From Lachnospiraceae bacterium oral taxon 500 (lineage in GTDB: Bacteria; Bacillota; Clostridia; Lachnospirales; Vallitaleaceae), in contig CP027241.1 in the NCBI GenBank assembly GCA_002999035.1, positions 124,001 through 188,000 on the forward strand: DNA of 64,000 nucleotides, written 5' to 3'. The position numbers and the translations under genes were made by a program. This document shows positions 53,327 to 62,888 of the stretch, in pieces; positions within the stretch are counted from its first letter, which is position 1; each line of letters begins with the position of its first letter. A model generated the notes under the pieces. That model was given only the letters and a program-made list of their open reading frames with translations, was not told where the DNA came from and did not search any database.

Positions 53327-54928
53327 CTAAAACGCCTCCAATACCCCCTTAATGCCCTTTTCCTGATAAATGCCCTTGTAATAAGCAGCCTCTTCCTGAA
53401 TCAGCCGGTCAATCACTCTCATACCCAGCAGCTCCACCGGCGCTTTGTCATCGGTTAAAATATAATTCCCCGCCTGATAATCCGTACAGCCATCAGCCAC
53501 CTTTTCCATCAGCGCCTTTAGTTTAGGATTTTCCAGCGCTTTTGCCTTTTCCGCCAGCTCTTCCGCCAAAGAAGTATTATCCGAAACAAACAGAACCCGG
53601 TTCGTGATTCCCGGCACATTCACTGCCTTGACACAGGCAAAAAGCGAAGCAACCGTATCCGCCAGATATTCATTAATGTTGCCGGGCTCCGTTCCCCGCA
53701 TATTCATATTGACGATCATGACACCGTTTTCATTCAAATGTGTTTTAACCAGTGAAAAAAACTCAACCGACGACATCTGAAAAGGAATCGTAATGTCCTG
53801 ATAAGCATCGACCAAAATCAAGTCATAGCTTTGCCGGTCGGCGTTTAAATACGCCCGGCCGTCATAGGTGGTTACCTTGATATCCTCGGGCAGAGCAAAA
53901 TAATCGCGCGCTAATTTGGTAATCTTATCGTCAATCTCCACCCCCTCGACCGTAATGCCGGGATAAAAATGCCGGCATTGCAGAGCGTAAGTGCCCGTGC
54001 CCATGCCCAAAATCAAAACCTTCAGCTCTTCCGGGCGCTTACCGGCTACCATCAGCGGCCCAGCCAGCGCGTAATCATAATAAAGCCCGGTCAGTTCCTC
54101 CTCTTTCATATAAACCGACTGCACGCCGATCAAAACATTGGTGGATAAAATCACCTGCTGGTCGTTTTCTTTAACCTGCAAATAATTATAAACCGACTCG
54201 CCCTCATATAAGAGATTGGTTTCCCAAAAAGCAAAGGAATCCGAATAGCCCAAAGCACAGCACAGCATAAAAACTACGGCCGCAAGCGCCAGTTTGCGCC
54301 GGCCCCGCCGAACACTGATAAAATAAATCGCCGCCAAAACCAGTAAAATTCCGGCAAACAGCAAAAAGGTAATCGACGTGCCCACCGCCGGAATGGTTAC
54401 AAAGGTCGGCACAAAGGTGCCGATAATGCTGCCGATGGTATTGTATGCTCCCAGTGCGCCGACAACTTTGCCGTTTTCAGCCAGACTATCGGTTGAATAT
54501 TTGGCCAGCGACGGTGTCACCGTTCCCAGCAAAAACAGGGGAAAAACAAAAATAATCATACAGGCGGCAAAGGCGGCAATCATTAAAAAGCCGCTGCTGA
54601 CGGTAAAAATCAAAAGCGCCGACACCGCTAAAATAACATACTTGCCCGCTGCCGGAATCAGCGCAATCCAAATCCCGGCCAGCACAATCCGGCCGTACAG
54701 CTTATCCGGATTAGGGTTCCGGTCAGCGCTCCGGCCGCCGTAGACATTGCCCAGCGCCATAGCAATCATAATCGTACCGATAATAATCGTCCAAACAATT
54801 TGCGATGAACTGAAATACGGCGCCAACAGCCGGCTGGCCCCCAACTCCACCGCCATCACGGACATACCGGCAAAAAACTCGGTTAAATATAAAAAGGTTT
54901 TATTTCTTAGTATTTTCTCTTTTTCCAT
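53327..54928 (-). CDS. Fused membrane / spermidine-synthase-like protein
   Basis: 533 residues: an N-terminal membrane half with about 7-8 helices (to about 245), then a spermidine-synthase-like Rossmann domain with VLILGMGTGTYALQCRHFYP, GVEIDDKITKLA and LILVDAYQD. This is the 'fused MFS/spermidine synthase' architecture. Whether it makes polyamines is unclear; several members modify unknown metabolites. The ATG at 54926-54928 follows GGAG; the ATG at 55018 would add 30 poor residues. Confidence 0.85.
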   Translation of the reverse strand: MEKEKILRNKTFLYLTEFFAGMSVMAVELGASRLLAPYFSSSQIVWTIIIGTIMIAMALGNVYGGRSADRNPNPDKLYGRIVLAGIWIALIPAAGKYVILAVSALLIFTVSSGFLMIAAFAACMIIFVFPLFLLGTVTPSLAKYSTDSLAENGKVVGALGAYNTIGSIIGTFVPTFVTIPAVGTSITFLLFAGILLVLAAIYFISVRRGRRKLALAAVVFMLCCALGYSDSFAFWETNLLYEGESVYNYLQVKENDQQVILSTNVLIGVQSVYMKEEELTGLYYDYALAGPLMVAGKRPEELKVLILGMGTGTYALQCRHFYPGITVEGVEIDDKITKLARDYFALPEDIKVTTYDGRAYLNADRQSYDLILVDAYQDITIPFQMSSVEFFSLVKTHLNENGVMIVNMNMRGTEPGNINEYLADTVASLFACVKAVNVPGITNRVLFVSDNTSLAEELAEKAKALENPKLKALMEKVADGCTDYQAGNYILTDDKAPVELLGMRVIDRLIQEEAAYYKGIYQEKGIKGVLEAF

Positions 54929-55068
54929 GAGTTTACTCCATTTGCTTGCAGCGCTCATCCGGCAATTTTTACTGCCTTTCAGATTCTCAGCATGAAACCG
55001 CATATCCCTTATATCCATTTTTTATCTCCCCTTAAAAACCATAGGCATACGGTTTGTTTCCGTAAATA

Positions 55069-55096
55069 ATAATATCATATTTTTTAATTTTTTCAA
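55069..55096 (-). promoter_or_regulatory. Promoter of the spermidine-synthase-like gene
   Basis: On the minus strand TTGAAA (55096-55091) and TATTAT (55074-55069) with a 16-base spacer in an AT-rich stretch. Nothing else is seen in the gap up to the terminator at 55206. Confidence 0.5.
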
Positions 55097-55205
55097 CATT
55101 ATTTATTAATCCATATCCAGGCGGTCTGCATCTTTATTCCGCGTTTCTCTTAGCAACCCCTTATTTTAAAACCGCTCGCATGCTTGATCATTCCTTTCAG
55201 CCCTC

Positions 55206-55243
55206 AAAAAAAGCCAGAATAAATATAGCTTTATCCTGACTTT
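55206..55243 (-). terminator. Terminator of the ECF/ABC transport operon
   Basis: On the minus strand AAAGTCAGGATAAA (55243-55230) pairs with TTTATTCTGGCTTT (55223-55210) with two G-T pairs and a 6-base loop, then seven T. Confidence 0.85.
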
Positions 55244-55280
55244 TTCGTTATCTTTTTTAATAGACAAGCCTAAGCGCTGC

Positions 55281-55472
55281 TTACTTCTCGCCATCCTCCA
55301 GCACCTTATAAAAAACCACTCCCACCGCCAGCAGCAAAACGCCCAGTCCGGTCAAGACCGGCGCCAGCCATGCGGCAAACATCTCGCCTTTGATAAAGGT
55401 TCCGCCCAAAATGCCAAAAACACTGAATATCATTAAAATCAGCCCCATCATCCGCCGCCCATTTTTACTCAT
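55281..55472 (-). CDS. Small two-helix membrane protein (63 aa)
   Basis: 63 residues with two membrane helices (about 8-25 and 33-55). AGGAGG lies six bases before its ATG, inside the end of the ABC gene, and the genes overlap by 8 bases, so it is truly translated. As the last gene of the transport operon it may be an accessory subunit of the ABC pair. No family recognised. Confidence 0.7.
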   Translation of the reverse strand: MSKNGRRMMGLILMIFSVFGILGGTFIKGEMFAAWLAPVLTGLGVLLLAVGVVFYKVLEDGEK

Positions 55473-57216
55473 GATTTTCCTCCTGATTCCAGCCGCCGGC
55501 CTGCTCCTGCAAAGCCGTCAGACGCCGGTATTTTTCACTGCTGCCCATCAACTCCTGATGACTGCCGCCGGCGCAAATCCGGCCGTCCTCTAAGAGCAAA
55601 ATCTGATCCGCACTGCGAATCGTATTCAGGCGATGGGCAATAATGATAACCGTCTTGTCCCGGCACAACTCGGCCAGCGCCTGCCGGATATAATATTCGT
55701 TATCGGCATCAATACTGGCCGTCGCCTCATCCAGGATAATGACCGGTGCATTTTTTAAAATCCCTCTGGCAATGGATATCCGCTGCGCCTCGCCGCCGGA
55801 TAAGCTTGACCCGCCCTCGCCGATTATGGTGTCAAAACCGTAGGGCAGGCGCATAATGAAGTCATAGCAGCGCGCCTTCTTGGCCGCTTCCACCACTTCC
55901 TCCCGGCTGGCTTCCGGCCGACTCATAGCAATATTTTGATAAACCGTATCCCGAAACAAATATACCCTTTGAAAGACCACGCTCAAATGCCCCAGCAGCG
56001 TTTCCATCGGCAGCGTTTTAATATTTCTGCCCCGGAGCAAAATCTCGCCGCTCTGAATATCCCAAAACCGAGCCAGTAAATTGGCAACCGTCGTCTTGCC
56101 GCCGCCGCTCTGACCAATCAAGGCCAGCGTTTGTCCGGGCTTAACCGCAAAAGAAATCTGATGCAAAACTTCTTTTTGACCGTAAGCAAAAGACACCTGA
56201 CGAAACTCAATTTCTGCTTCCGCCCGCTCCGGCAGACTTTCCCGGCCGGTATCCGGCAGAACTTCCTCCGCCAGCAGCCGCTCAATTTTATCCAGCGCCG
56301 TCTGCATAATTGACATCCGGCTGACACCTTCATACAAATGCCGAATCGGCGCAAAAATATGAAATAAAAAGAGAAGCAAACCAATAAAATGCCCTACCGG
56401 CAAAGCATTTTTCTGCTGCAAATAAATGCCTGCTCCCAAAATCAAAGTCGTTCCCAGCCCATAGACAAGCCCCAGTGCCCGCTCCCACGGCATATGCCGC
56501 TCCTCAAAGGACAGGTTCATCGCCGTCATCGCCTGAAAGTTTTGCCGCAAACCGGCCGCACTCTCTCCGGTCAAGCCAAAGCTGCGGCTGACCGCAAATC
56601 CGGCCGTATACTCCAAAACGGCGTCCGTCATTTCTTCCAGCACCTGCTGCCGGTGCAAAGAATTAGCCAAATCACTTCGCCGCATCCCCTGCGCCAGCAA
56701 AACAGCCGCCGCTTCCGCCGCCAGCGCCGCCGCCCCCAGCAGCGGATGTAGCAGGAACAAAAAAGCCGTTAAAATGATTTGACTGAAAATATCGCTGACC
56801 ACACCAGCCACTAAGCTCATACTGTTTTCTTCAATAAACACCATATCGACGGATAAAATCGAACTGATCCGCCCCATATTTCCCTCCGTGAAATACCCCA
56901 TCGGCAGCCGGCGCAAATGCTCGCCCAACTCCAGCCGCTTATCGGCAAAGATTTCGTACCCGGCTGCCGACTGAAAGCGATCCGACAGGTTTTGAAACAC
57001 CGCCTGTGCCGCCAAGAAGCCAATCATCGCTCCGGCTGCCGCTAAAATGTCCGGAAGCGCCGCCCGCTTCTCCAGCAGCAAATTGACCAGCCACATGGCC
57101 AGCATGACCGGAGCATTGGCGCAGGCCGATTTCAAAAAGAAAAACACATAGGCAATTCGGATTTTGGCCGCATACTTGCCCGAAAACTTAACAATCCGAT
57201 GCACCAACGCAATCAT
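55465..57216 (-). CDS. ABC transporter half (membrane + ATPase)
   Basis: A 583-residue exporter-fold half-transporter: six membrane helices (about 20-310), then an ATPase with Walker A GQSGGGKTT, signature LSGGE, Walker B VIILDEATA and the H-loop AHR. The ATG at 57214-57216 overlaps the TGA of the upstream fusion gene (ATGA), so the two are made in equal amounts and likely form a heterodimer with the third part of that fusion. Exporter-fold pairs can also import siderophores (IrtAB, YbtPQ). Confidence 0.9.
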   Translation of the reverse strand: MIALVHRIVKFSGKYAAKIRIAYVFFFLKSACANAPVMLAMWLVNLLLEKRAALPDILAAAGAMIGFLAAQAVFQNLSDRFQSAAGYEIFADKRLELGEHLRRLPMGYFTEGNMGRISSILSVDMVFIEENSMSLVAGVVSDIFSQIILTAFLFLLHPLLGAAALAAEAAAVLLAQGMRRSDLANSLHRQQVLEEMTDAVLEYTAGFAVSRSFGLTGESAAGLRQNFQAMTAMNLSFEERHMPWERALGLVYGLGTTLILGAGIYLQQKNALPVGHFIGLLLFLFHIFAPIRHLYEGVSRMSIMQTALDKIERLLAEEVLPDTGRESLPERAEAEIEFRQVSFAYGQKEVLHQISFAVKPGQTLALIGQSGGGKTTVANLLARFWDIQSGEILLRGRNIKTLPMETLLGHLSVVFQRVYLFRDTVYQNIAMSRPEASREEVVEAAKKARCYDFIMRLPYGFDTIIGEGGSSLSGGEAQRISIARGILKNAPVIILDEATASIDADNEYYIRQALAELCRDKTVIIIAHRLNTIRSADQILLLEDGRICAGGSHQELMGSSEKYRRLTALQEQAGGWNQEENHE

Positions 57217-60200
57217 GCCTCCGCCTCCTTCCCGGCTTTCAAATGAAATGCCTGCGCGCTCTCTGAAGCTGCCCACAGCTTTTGATACAGGGCGCAGTCC
57301 TTGACTAATTCCTCGTGCCGGCCGCAGCGATGAACTTTTCCTTCCTTTAATAGAATAATCTGATCCGCCCCGGCAACCTGCCGCAGTTTATGGGCAATTA
57401 CAATCACCGTTTTACCGGTAATGATCTGCCGGATAGCCTGATTCATTTTCTGCTCATTTTCCGGATCAATAAAAGCCGTCGCCTCATCTAAGACAATCAC
57501 CGGTGCATCCTTTAAAATCGCCCGCGCAAAAGCAATCCGCTGTCTTTGTCCGCCGGATAAAGAACTTCCGGCACTGCCGGCAAGCGTATCATAGCCCTGC
57601 TCTAAGGCTAAAATAAATTCCTCACACCCCGCTTTTCGGGCAGCGGTTTTCACTTCTTCATCACTGGCCGTCGGCCGGCCGATCCGAATATTTTCCAAAA
57701 TACTGCGGTTAAATAAAAACAACTCCTGCGATACATAGGCAATTTGCTGATTCAGAGCCGCCAAACTCATTTCCCGAATATCCTGACCGCCCAAGCAAAT
57801 CCGGCCGCCGCTGACATCATAATAATGTACCAGCAGCCGTGCCAGCGTACTTTTGCCGGAACCGCTTTCACCAACCAGCGCCGTCATCTGCCCGGAAAGT
57901 GCCTGAAAGCTAATCCCTTTAATGACTTCTTCCCCCTGATAGCCAAAGTGTACCTGCTCAAAACAAATATCATACCCTTGCCCGGTAAATGCCTGCTCGC
58001 CAGTCTTTAAAGCCCTTCTGTCCATTGCTTTTTCCAGCGCCTGAATCTTATAATTAGCCTGCGGCAGCAGCCCCATAAAACTGATGCAGTGCAGCAGAAG
58101 CGGGCCGATGGCAAAGTTTAAGCAAAGCGCGAGCACATAGCGGGAAAGTGAAATTTGCCCCAGAAACACCAGCAGTGCGCCAAACGGCAAAGTATACAGC
58201 AAGATATTAGAAAACAAACTGCTGTACAGTGCCATCCACGGCCAGCATATTTTATACCAGGCCAAAGCAAAATCCCGATAACCGCTGACCGCTCCGGCAT
58301 ATTTTCTGCCGACCTCGCCCTGCCGGTTAAAAATCCGAACCGCTTCCATCCCGTTCACATACTCGATAATCGTATTATTCAGACGTTTCGCCGCCGCAAA
58401 ATAACTGCTCATCTGATCCATACCCAGTGCGTACATCTGGCCGGATGCAGCCAGTCCAAATAAAAGCATCAGCAGCGTCATCAAAGCTAATTGCCAGTCC
58501 ACCGCCACCAGCAGTAAAAACCCTGCCGCCGGTACAGTCAAATTGGCGATTCCCTCCGGAATCAGATGCGCCAGCAGCAATTCGATAGATTCAATATCGT
58601 CAATAAAGAGTTTCTTAACCGCACCGGTACCGATATTCAGGATATCGCCCAGCGGCTGCTGCTCCATTTTGGCCTGCAAATGGCGGCGAATATTTTCCAG
58701 TGTATGATACGCGGCAAGATGGGAATACTGAAAGCCAAAGGTATAAAAAAAAGTATAGCCCAACTGACCAAGCAGCACCACCGCGATAACCACCGCCGCA
58801 TCCCGCATACCAATGCTTTGTCCGGCAATCACCGCCGCCAGCAGCCGGTAAATCGCCAAAAAAGGAAGCACTCTGGCCGCTGCGCCAACCGTCATCAGCG
58901 CCGCCGCCAAATAAGTATATTTTCGGTATTTACCGGCATACTGCAGGATTTTACCGATTTTTCCTGACGTTTCCCGTTTGGGGCTGACACTCTCGCCGCC
59001 TTGCTTTAAAAAATAATAGCGCACCCGTTCTGCGCCTTCTTCATTTAGCGGATAAAACGCCAGCACCCGACCGTTTTCCACATGCAAAACATGGGTGCAG
59101 CAGGTAAAAATCAACTCCGGATCATGCGTAATAATAACCGACGCCAGCAGCTTTTCCCGCATATCTTGCAGCAGCCGGCCAAACCGTTCCATCCCCTGCC
59201 GGTCAAGGCCGCTGGTCGGCTCGTCATAAAACAAAATCTCCTTGCCGGCACATAAAGCAGACGCAATCGCCACCCGCTGCTTCTGCCCGCCGGATAAAGC
59301 CGCCGGATGCCGGTCTTTCATTGCCGCCAGACCCAGCGCCTGCAAAATAGTTTCCGTTTCCGCCTCGGACACCGCCGCATTCAGCCGAACTTCCTCCCAG
59401 ACGCTTTCGCCGAACAACTGGCGGTTGACATCCTGCATCACCAAGTAACTCCGGCGGTAACGTTCCTTATTCGTTAAATATTTTCCGGCAAAAGCCACAC
59501 TTCCGCCGGATGGGATTACACCGCAGAGCGACTCGGCCAGCGTGCTTTTGCCGCAGCCGTTATCGCCAATCATGGCTACAATACTGCCCTCCGGCAAGGC
59601 CAAACTTTCCATATCCAGGATTTGCGTATCCGCCCGATGGCAGGATAAGTCCAACGCTTCAACCGCTGCTTTGGGGGCAGCGGAAAAAGACGGCTGAAAC
59701 GCAGGATTCCTCTTTAGTTTCGTCAAATCCGTGCAGCGCAGCCCCAGCTGCTCTAACTCGCCATCCGGCAAAGCCTGTATTTCTTCCGAAGTAAACTCAC
59801 GAACCATCCGGCCATCCGCCATATATAAAAACCGGTCAGCCAAATCCATTAAATAATGAAGCCGGTGCTCGGAAAGAATCACGGTTGCACCCTCCTGCTT
59901 TATTTTCTGCAAAATATCATGCAGCCGCCGGATTGCCTTTTGGTCAAGATTGGACGATGGTTCGTCCAACACATAAACCTGCGGCGCAACGGTGTAAACA
60001 GAAGCACAGGCAATCTGCTGCTTTTCCCCGCCGGACAGTTCAAAAATATTACGGCCGGTCAATCCCTCCAACTTCATTTCCGTCACCGTTTTCTCTAAAC
60101 GCCGCCCAATTTCCGGCGCCGGCATACCTTGATTTTCACAGCCAAAAACCAACTCACCGGTCGTATCGACATTAAAAAACTGGCTTTTGGGATTTTGAAA

Positions 60201-60470
60201 AACATTGCCGATTAAGGCGGCAGTATGCGACAAAGGCTCGGTACTGACGGCCACGCCGCCGACTTCAACCGTGCCTTTCATTTCACCGGGATAAAACTGC
60301 GGCGCCAGGCCGTTAATCAGCCGGGTAACCGTCGTTTTGCCGCAGCCGCTCCGGCCGCACAGCACCACGAACTCACCGGAACCAATGGACAAATCAATCG
60401 CCTCGACCCCTTCTCCGCTGCCATGCTCGCCGCCATAATGAAAACTTACTTTATCCAATCGAATCATCAT
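57213..60470 (-). CDS. Fusion: two ECF importer ATPases + ABC half-transporter (1085 aa)
   Basis: Three ATPase modules in one chain. The first (about 1-250) has GRSGCGKTT 39-47, LSGGE 145-149 and VYVLDEP 165-171. The second (about 268-485) has GDNGCGKST 302-310, LSGGQ 392-396 and YDEP 415-418. Both resemble the EcfA/CbiO energising subunits. Residues 510-805 form a six-helix exporter-type membrane domain followed by a third ATPase (GESGSGKST 866-874, LSGGQ 970-974, VIVLDEATA 990-998). It lies between ecfT and the second ABC half. The fusion ties an ECF importer to an ABC pair. Confidence 0.92.
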   Translation of the reverse strand: MMIRLDKVSFHYGGEHGSGEGVEAIDLSIGSGEFVVLCGRSGCGKTTVTRLINGLAPQFYPGEMKGTVEVGGVAVSTEPLSHTAALIGNVFQNPKSQFFNVDTTGELVFGCENQGMPAPEIGRRLEKTVTEMKLEGLTGRNIFELSGGEKQQIACASVYTVAPQVYVLDEPSSNLDQKAIRRLHDILQKIKQEGATVILSEHRLHYLMDLADRFLYMADGRMVREFTSEEIQALPDGELEQLGLRCTDLTKLKRNPAFQPSFSAAPKAAVEALDLSCHRADTQILDMESLALPEGSIVAMIGDNGCGKSTLAESLCGVIPSGGSVAFAGKYLTNKERYRRSYLVMQDVNRQLFGESVWEEVRLNAAVSEAETETILQALGLAAMKDRHPAALSGGQKQRVAIASALCAGKEILFYDEPTSGLDRQGMERFGRLLQDMREKLLASVIITHDPELIFTCCTHVLHVENGRVLAFYPLNEEGAERVRYYFLKQGGESVSPKRETSGKIGKILQYAGKYRKYTYLAAALMTVGAAARVLPFLAIYRLLAAVIAGQSIGMRDAAVVIAVVLLGQLGYTFFYTFGFQYSHLAAYHTLENIRRHLQAKMEQQPLGDILNIGTGAVKKLFIDDIESIELLLAHLIPEGIANLTVPAAGFLLLVAVDWQLALMTLLMLLFGLAASGQMYALGMDQMSSYFAAAKRLNNTIIEYVNGMEAVRIFNRQGEVGRKYAGAVSGYRDFALAWYKICWPWMALYSSLFSNILLYTLPFGALLVFLGQISLSRYVLALCLNFAIGPLLLHCISFMGLLPQANYKIQALEKAMDRRALKTGEQAFTGQGYDICFEQVHFGYQGEEVIKGISFQALSGQMTALVGESGSGKSTLARLLVHYYDVSGGRICLGGQDIREMSLAALNQQIAYVSQELFLFNRSILENIRIGRPTASDEEVKTAARKAGCEEFILALEQGYDTLAGSAGSSLSGGQRQRIAFARAILKDAPVIVLDEATAFIDPENEQKMNQAIRQIITGKTVIVIAHKLRQVAGADQIILLKEGKVHRCGRHEELVKDCALYQKLWAASESAQAFHLKAGKEAEA

Positions 60471-60500
60471 TCTCTCCGTATTTCTTCGCTTTTTTATCCA

Positions 60501-61238
60501 TCAAGTCAGGCCTTTGCCACTGGCCAGCAAATAGGCACTTAAGCCGATGAAAAACGCCATTACCAAATAGTCGAGCGCCTTTAGCTTTACCTGTTCATAC
60601 GAGGAACGCCGGATATCCAAATCCATACCCCTCGCCAGCGTTGCCGCCGCCAGTTCTTCCATTACGGCAATAGAACTCAGCAGCAGCGGGATCAAAATGT
60701 ACTCAATCGTTTTCAGCGGCTGCCGGATAATGGCCGCCGGACTTAATGCAATTCCTCGAAAGGCCATGGCCTTACGAATCCCTGTCCATTCCTCCTGAAC
60801 GGTCGGAATAAAACGAAAGAAAACCGCCACCGGAATAATAAGCTTAACCGGCAGGCGCATAGCCTGAAAAGCGGCTAAAAACTGACTGAGCCGAGTGGTT
60901 TCCACCAGCAGCAAAAATCCCAGCAAAAAGGGAAAGCTAAATAAAACCAACATCGTCAGAGTGGTTACTATGATTTCCAAAAAAGGCGCACCGGGACTGG
61001 ACATCACACACCAGCGCAAATACATTACTGCTCCCCAGCCCAGATAACTTTTCAGCGCCAGCCAAGGCTTACCGCACAGTGCTAAAATAAGACAAAGCGC
61101 CGTGCCATAAACCAGCATCGGCAGCATGGCGTAGCTGTTTAAGCTAAAGACGCTGCCGGCAAAGAAAATCAAAAGTTTAGTCCTCGGGTCCAGTTGGATT
61201 AAGCCTCTGGCGCTCTGCCCATAAATCCCGGTATTCAT
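60501..61238 (-). CDS. ecfT: ECF transporter transmembrane subunit EcfT
   Basis: A 245-residue membrane protein of the CbiQ/EcfT family: about five helices and the ATPase-coupling motifs, seen as AMAFRGIAL and ATLARGMDLD (ARG-type signatures). It couples the S component to the two EcfA domains of the downstream fusion. It begins immediately after the S-component gene ends, with no gap. Confidence 0.9.
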   Translation of the reverse strand: MNTGIYGQSARGLIQLDPRTKLLIFFAGSVFSLNSYAMLPMLVYGTALCLILALCGKPWLALKSYLGWGAVMYLRWCVMSSPGAPFLEIIVTTLTMLVLFSFPFLLGFLLLVETTRLSQFLAAFQAMRLPVKLIIPVAVFFRFIPTVQEEWTGIRKAMAFRGIALSPAAIIRQPLKTIEYILIPLLLSSIAVMEELAAATLARGMDLDIRRSSYEQVKLKALDYLVMAFFIGLSAYLLASGKGLT

Positions 61239-61871
61239 TTAAATAATCCCCGCCTTGGCAAAATGCTTCTCTATCAGTTTATTGGCAATCGCGGCTCCGC
61301 CTATGCCGCCCAAAACCGCACAACCCACCGTCACCAGCCAAATCCAGTTCGGCGCAAGCGCCGCCAGTCCGTCGGCATATGTCTGACCGTAATACTGAGC
61401 GGCAATTGCTAAAAACTTATCCCGAGCCAAAAACAGCATAATATAAGGGCAGGCCATATTCAGGTTAAAGACAACAAAAGAAGCCAGATACATCTTTTTT
61501 GACCGGTAGCCGCCGGCTTTGATAATTAGTTCCGCTGCCAGCGCCGCCACAATTGCTGCAATCAGGCCAATCACATTGCCGGCCGCCGCAATCAGCGCAA
61601 ATAAAACGCCTAAAATTAGAGCCGCTCCAAACTTCCGCACCTTTAAAACACAAAGTTCATACACCGTACCGCAGACTAAGCCCACCGTCAGCGGTGCAAC
61701 CAGATACAGGATGGGAATCATGCCGGAACCCATAACGATAATCAGCATCAGCACAATATAAATTGCCCCGAAAGCCCCGGCATAAATTAAATCCTTGGTT
61801 TTCATTTTTTTGTCGCTTCCCGGTTTTCCCTGATTGTTTTGATTGTTAGTAAAGTTTTGTTGTTTATCCAT
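61239..61871 (-). CDS. ECF transporter S component (Trep_Strep family)
   Basis: A 210-residue membrane protein. After a hydrophilic N-terminus rich in Asn and Gln (DKQQNFTNNQNNQG) come six helices with the S-component opening KDLIYAGAFGAIYIVLMLI. The pattern fits the Trep_Strep integral membrane family, whose substrates are not settled. It defines what the ECF module imports. The ATG at 61869-61871 follows AGGAAAG. An operator palindrome lies 32 bases upstream. Confidence 0.85.
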   Translation of the reverse strand: MDKQQNFTNNQNNQGKPGSDKKMKTKDLIYAGAFGAIYIVLMLIIVMGSGMIPILYLVAPLTVGLVCGTVYELCVLKVRKFGAALILGVLFALIAAAGNVIGLIAAIVAALAAELIIKAGGYRSKKMYLASFVVFNLNMACPYIMLFLARDKFLAIAAQYYGQTYADGLAALAPNWIWLVTVGCAVLGGIGGAAIANKLIEKHFAKAGII

Positions 61872-61903
61872 CTTTCTTCTTTCCTTTCTGTGCTTGCTTA
61901 AAA

Positions 61904-61917
61904 ATAACACTTGTTAT
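61904..61917. promoter_or_regulatory. TetR-type operator before the S-component gene
   Basis: ATAACA-CT-TGTTAT, a perfect 6-bp palindrome with a 2-base centre, identical in arms to the one upstream of tetR. It lies in a weak promoter (TTGATA on the minus strand at about 61929-61924). A further half-site TGTTAT is at 61922-61927. Confidence 0.75.
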
Positions 61918-61927
61918 AAAATGTTAT

Positions 61928-61962
61928 CAAAAAAGCCCAACCTGCTTCTAACAAGTTGGACT
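61928..61962 (-). terminator. Terminator of tetR
   Basis: On the minus strand AGTCCAACTTG pairs with CAGGTTGGGCT (G-T pairs), then six T. It starts inside the tetR stop codon, so the transport genes need their own promoter. Confidence 0.75.
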
Positions 61963-62554
61963 ATTTTTCCGCTTTGGTTATTTCTTTCATCATTTCCTTA
62001 ACTCCGGCTTTAAAAAAAATAAATGCCTGCCGGGCTAACTCCCGTACCTTTTCCATTTCATACTCTCCGTAAATAAATCCCATATATTCCTGAAATCGCA
62101 TTCTGACCATAAGCTTAACCAGCGCCGGGTCAACCGGTCGATCGGCATAGCGGTCAAAAAACTGCTGATGCGAGCGGTCAAACTCCTTAAGCAAGTCCTC
62201 CTTAAAGCTTTCATATTTCATACCCGCTGCCGCATCAAATAGCAACTTAAACTCCGCCCGGTGCATCATCACAAATTCAATAATCCGCAATTCATTGCTT
62301 TCGGTCGCGCAAAAATCCGTCATTTCGGAGCCGATGGCCGAATGATAAAGCGGATAATAGCTTTGCAGCATTGGCTCGACCAGCGCTGCAAATAAATCCT
62401 CTTTTTTCTCAAAATAAGAATAGAACGCCCCGGTCGTAACATTGGCTCGCCTACAAATCTGCCGGAGCGAGGCTTTTTCAAAGCCATGCGCTAGAAACTC
62501 CGCTCGGCCGCTGGCCAGCAAGGCTTCATAAACATCAAAACTTTTCGTCTGCAT
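61961..62554 (-). CDS. TetR/AcrR family regulator
   Basis: A 197-residue repressor. The N-terminal helix-turn-helix contains FLAHGFEKASLRQICRRANV and TTGAFYSYFEKKEDLF (about 18-55); the rest is the ligand-binding helical domain. The ATG at 62552-62554 has GGGAG five bases upstream. It very likely binds the two ATAACA-N2-TGTTAT sites: its own promoter (self-control) and that of the transport genes. Confidence 0.9.
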   Translation of the reverse strand: MQTKSFDVYEALLASGRAEFLAHGFEKASLRQICRRANVTTGAFYSYFEKKEDLFAALVEPMLQSYYPLYHSAIGSEMTDFCATESNELRIIEFVMMHRAEFKLLFDAAAGMKYESFKEDLLKEFDRSHQQFFDRYADRPVDPALVKLMVRMRFQEYMGFIYGEYEMEKVRELARQAFIFFKAGVKEMMKEITKAEK

Positions 62555-62782
62555 GATAGCTCCCAATCACCTGCCCGGTATCTTTATTCCAACTTATATC
62601 ATTTTCTCATCAAAACTTCTGTCGCCTTGACCTGTTTCGAGAAATCACATATTGCTGCCGTTCAAAAAAGTATTTTCTTAGCCAGCTGCTTCTAAAATAA
62701 ACGCCGTATTTCTGCTTCCGTCAAAGAAGCATGAACTCATGTGCACTGCTTTCCCGCAAAAAATGTTCGCTATAACGAACCA

Positions 62783-62811
62783 ATAATAACACATGTTATG
62801 CAAAAGGTCAA
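62783..62811 (-). promoter_or_regulatory. tetR promoter with embedded operator
   Basis: On the minus strand TTGACC (62811-62806) and TATTAT (62788-62783) with a 17-base spacer. The palindrome ATAACA-CA-TGTTAT (62786-62799) covers the spacer and touches the -10. A second palindrome GTTCG-N6-CGAAC lies just downstream. The rest of the 62555-62888 gap has no gene. Confidence 0.8.
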
Positions 62812-62837
62812 GGGTAAAAACAATAAAAAAGCAAATA

Positions 62838-62868
62838 GAGCAGGCCTAAACTCAATTTCTGCCTGCTC
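62838..62868 (-). terminator. Terminator of the SLH gene
   Basis: GAGCAGGC (62838-62845) and GCCTGCTC (62861-62868) form a perfect 8-bp stem; a T-run follows a few bases later on the minus strand. Confidence 0.65.
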
Positions 62869-62888
62869 CATTTACCAAATTGCCCGAC

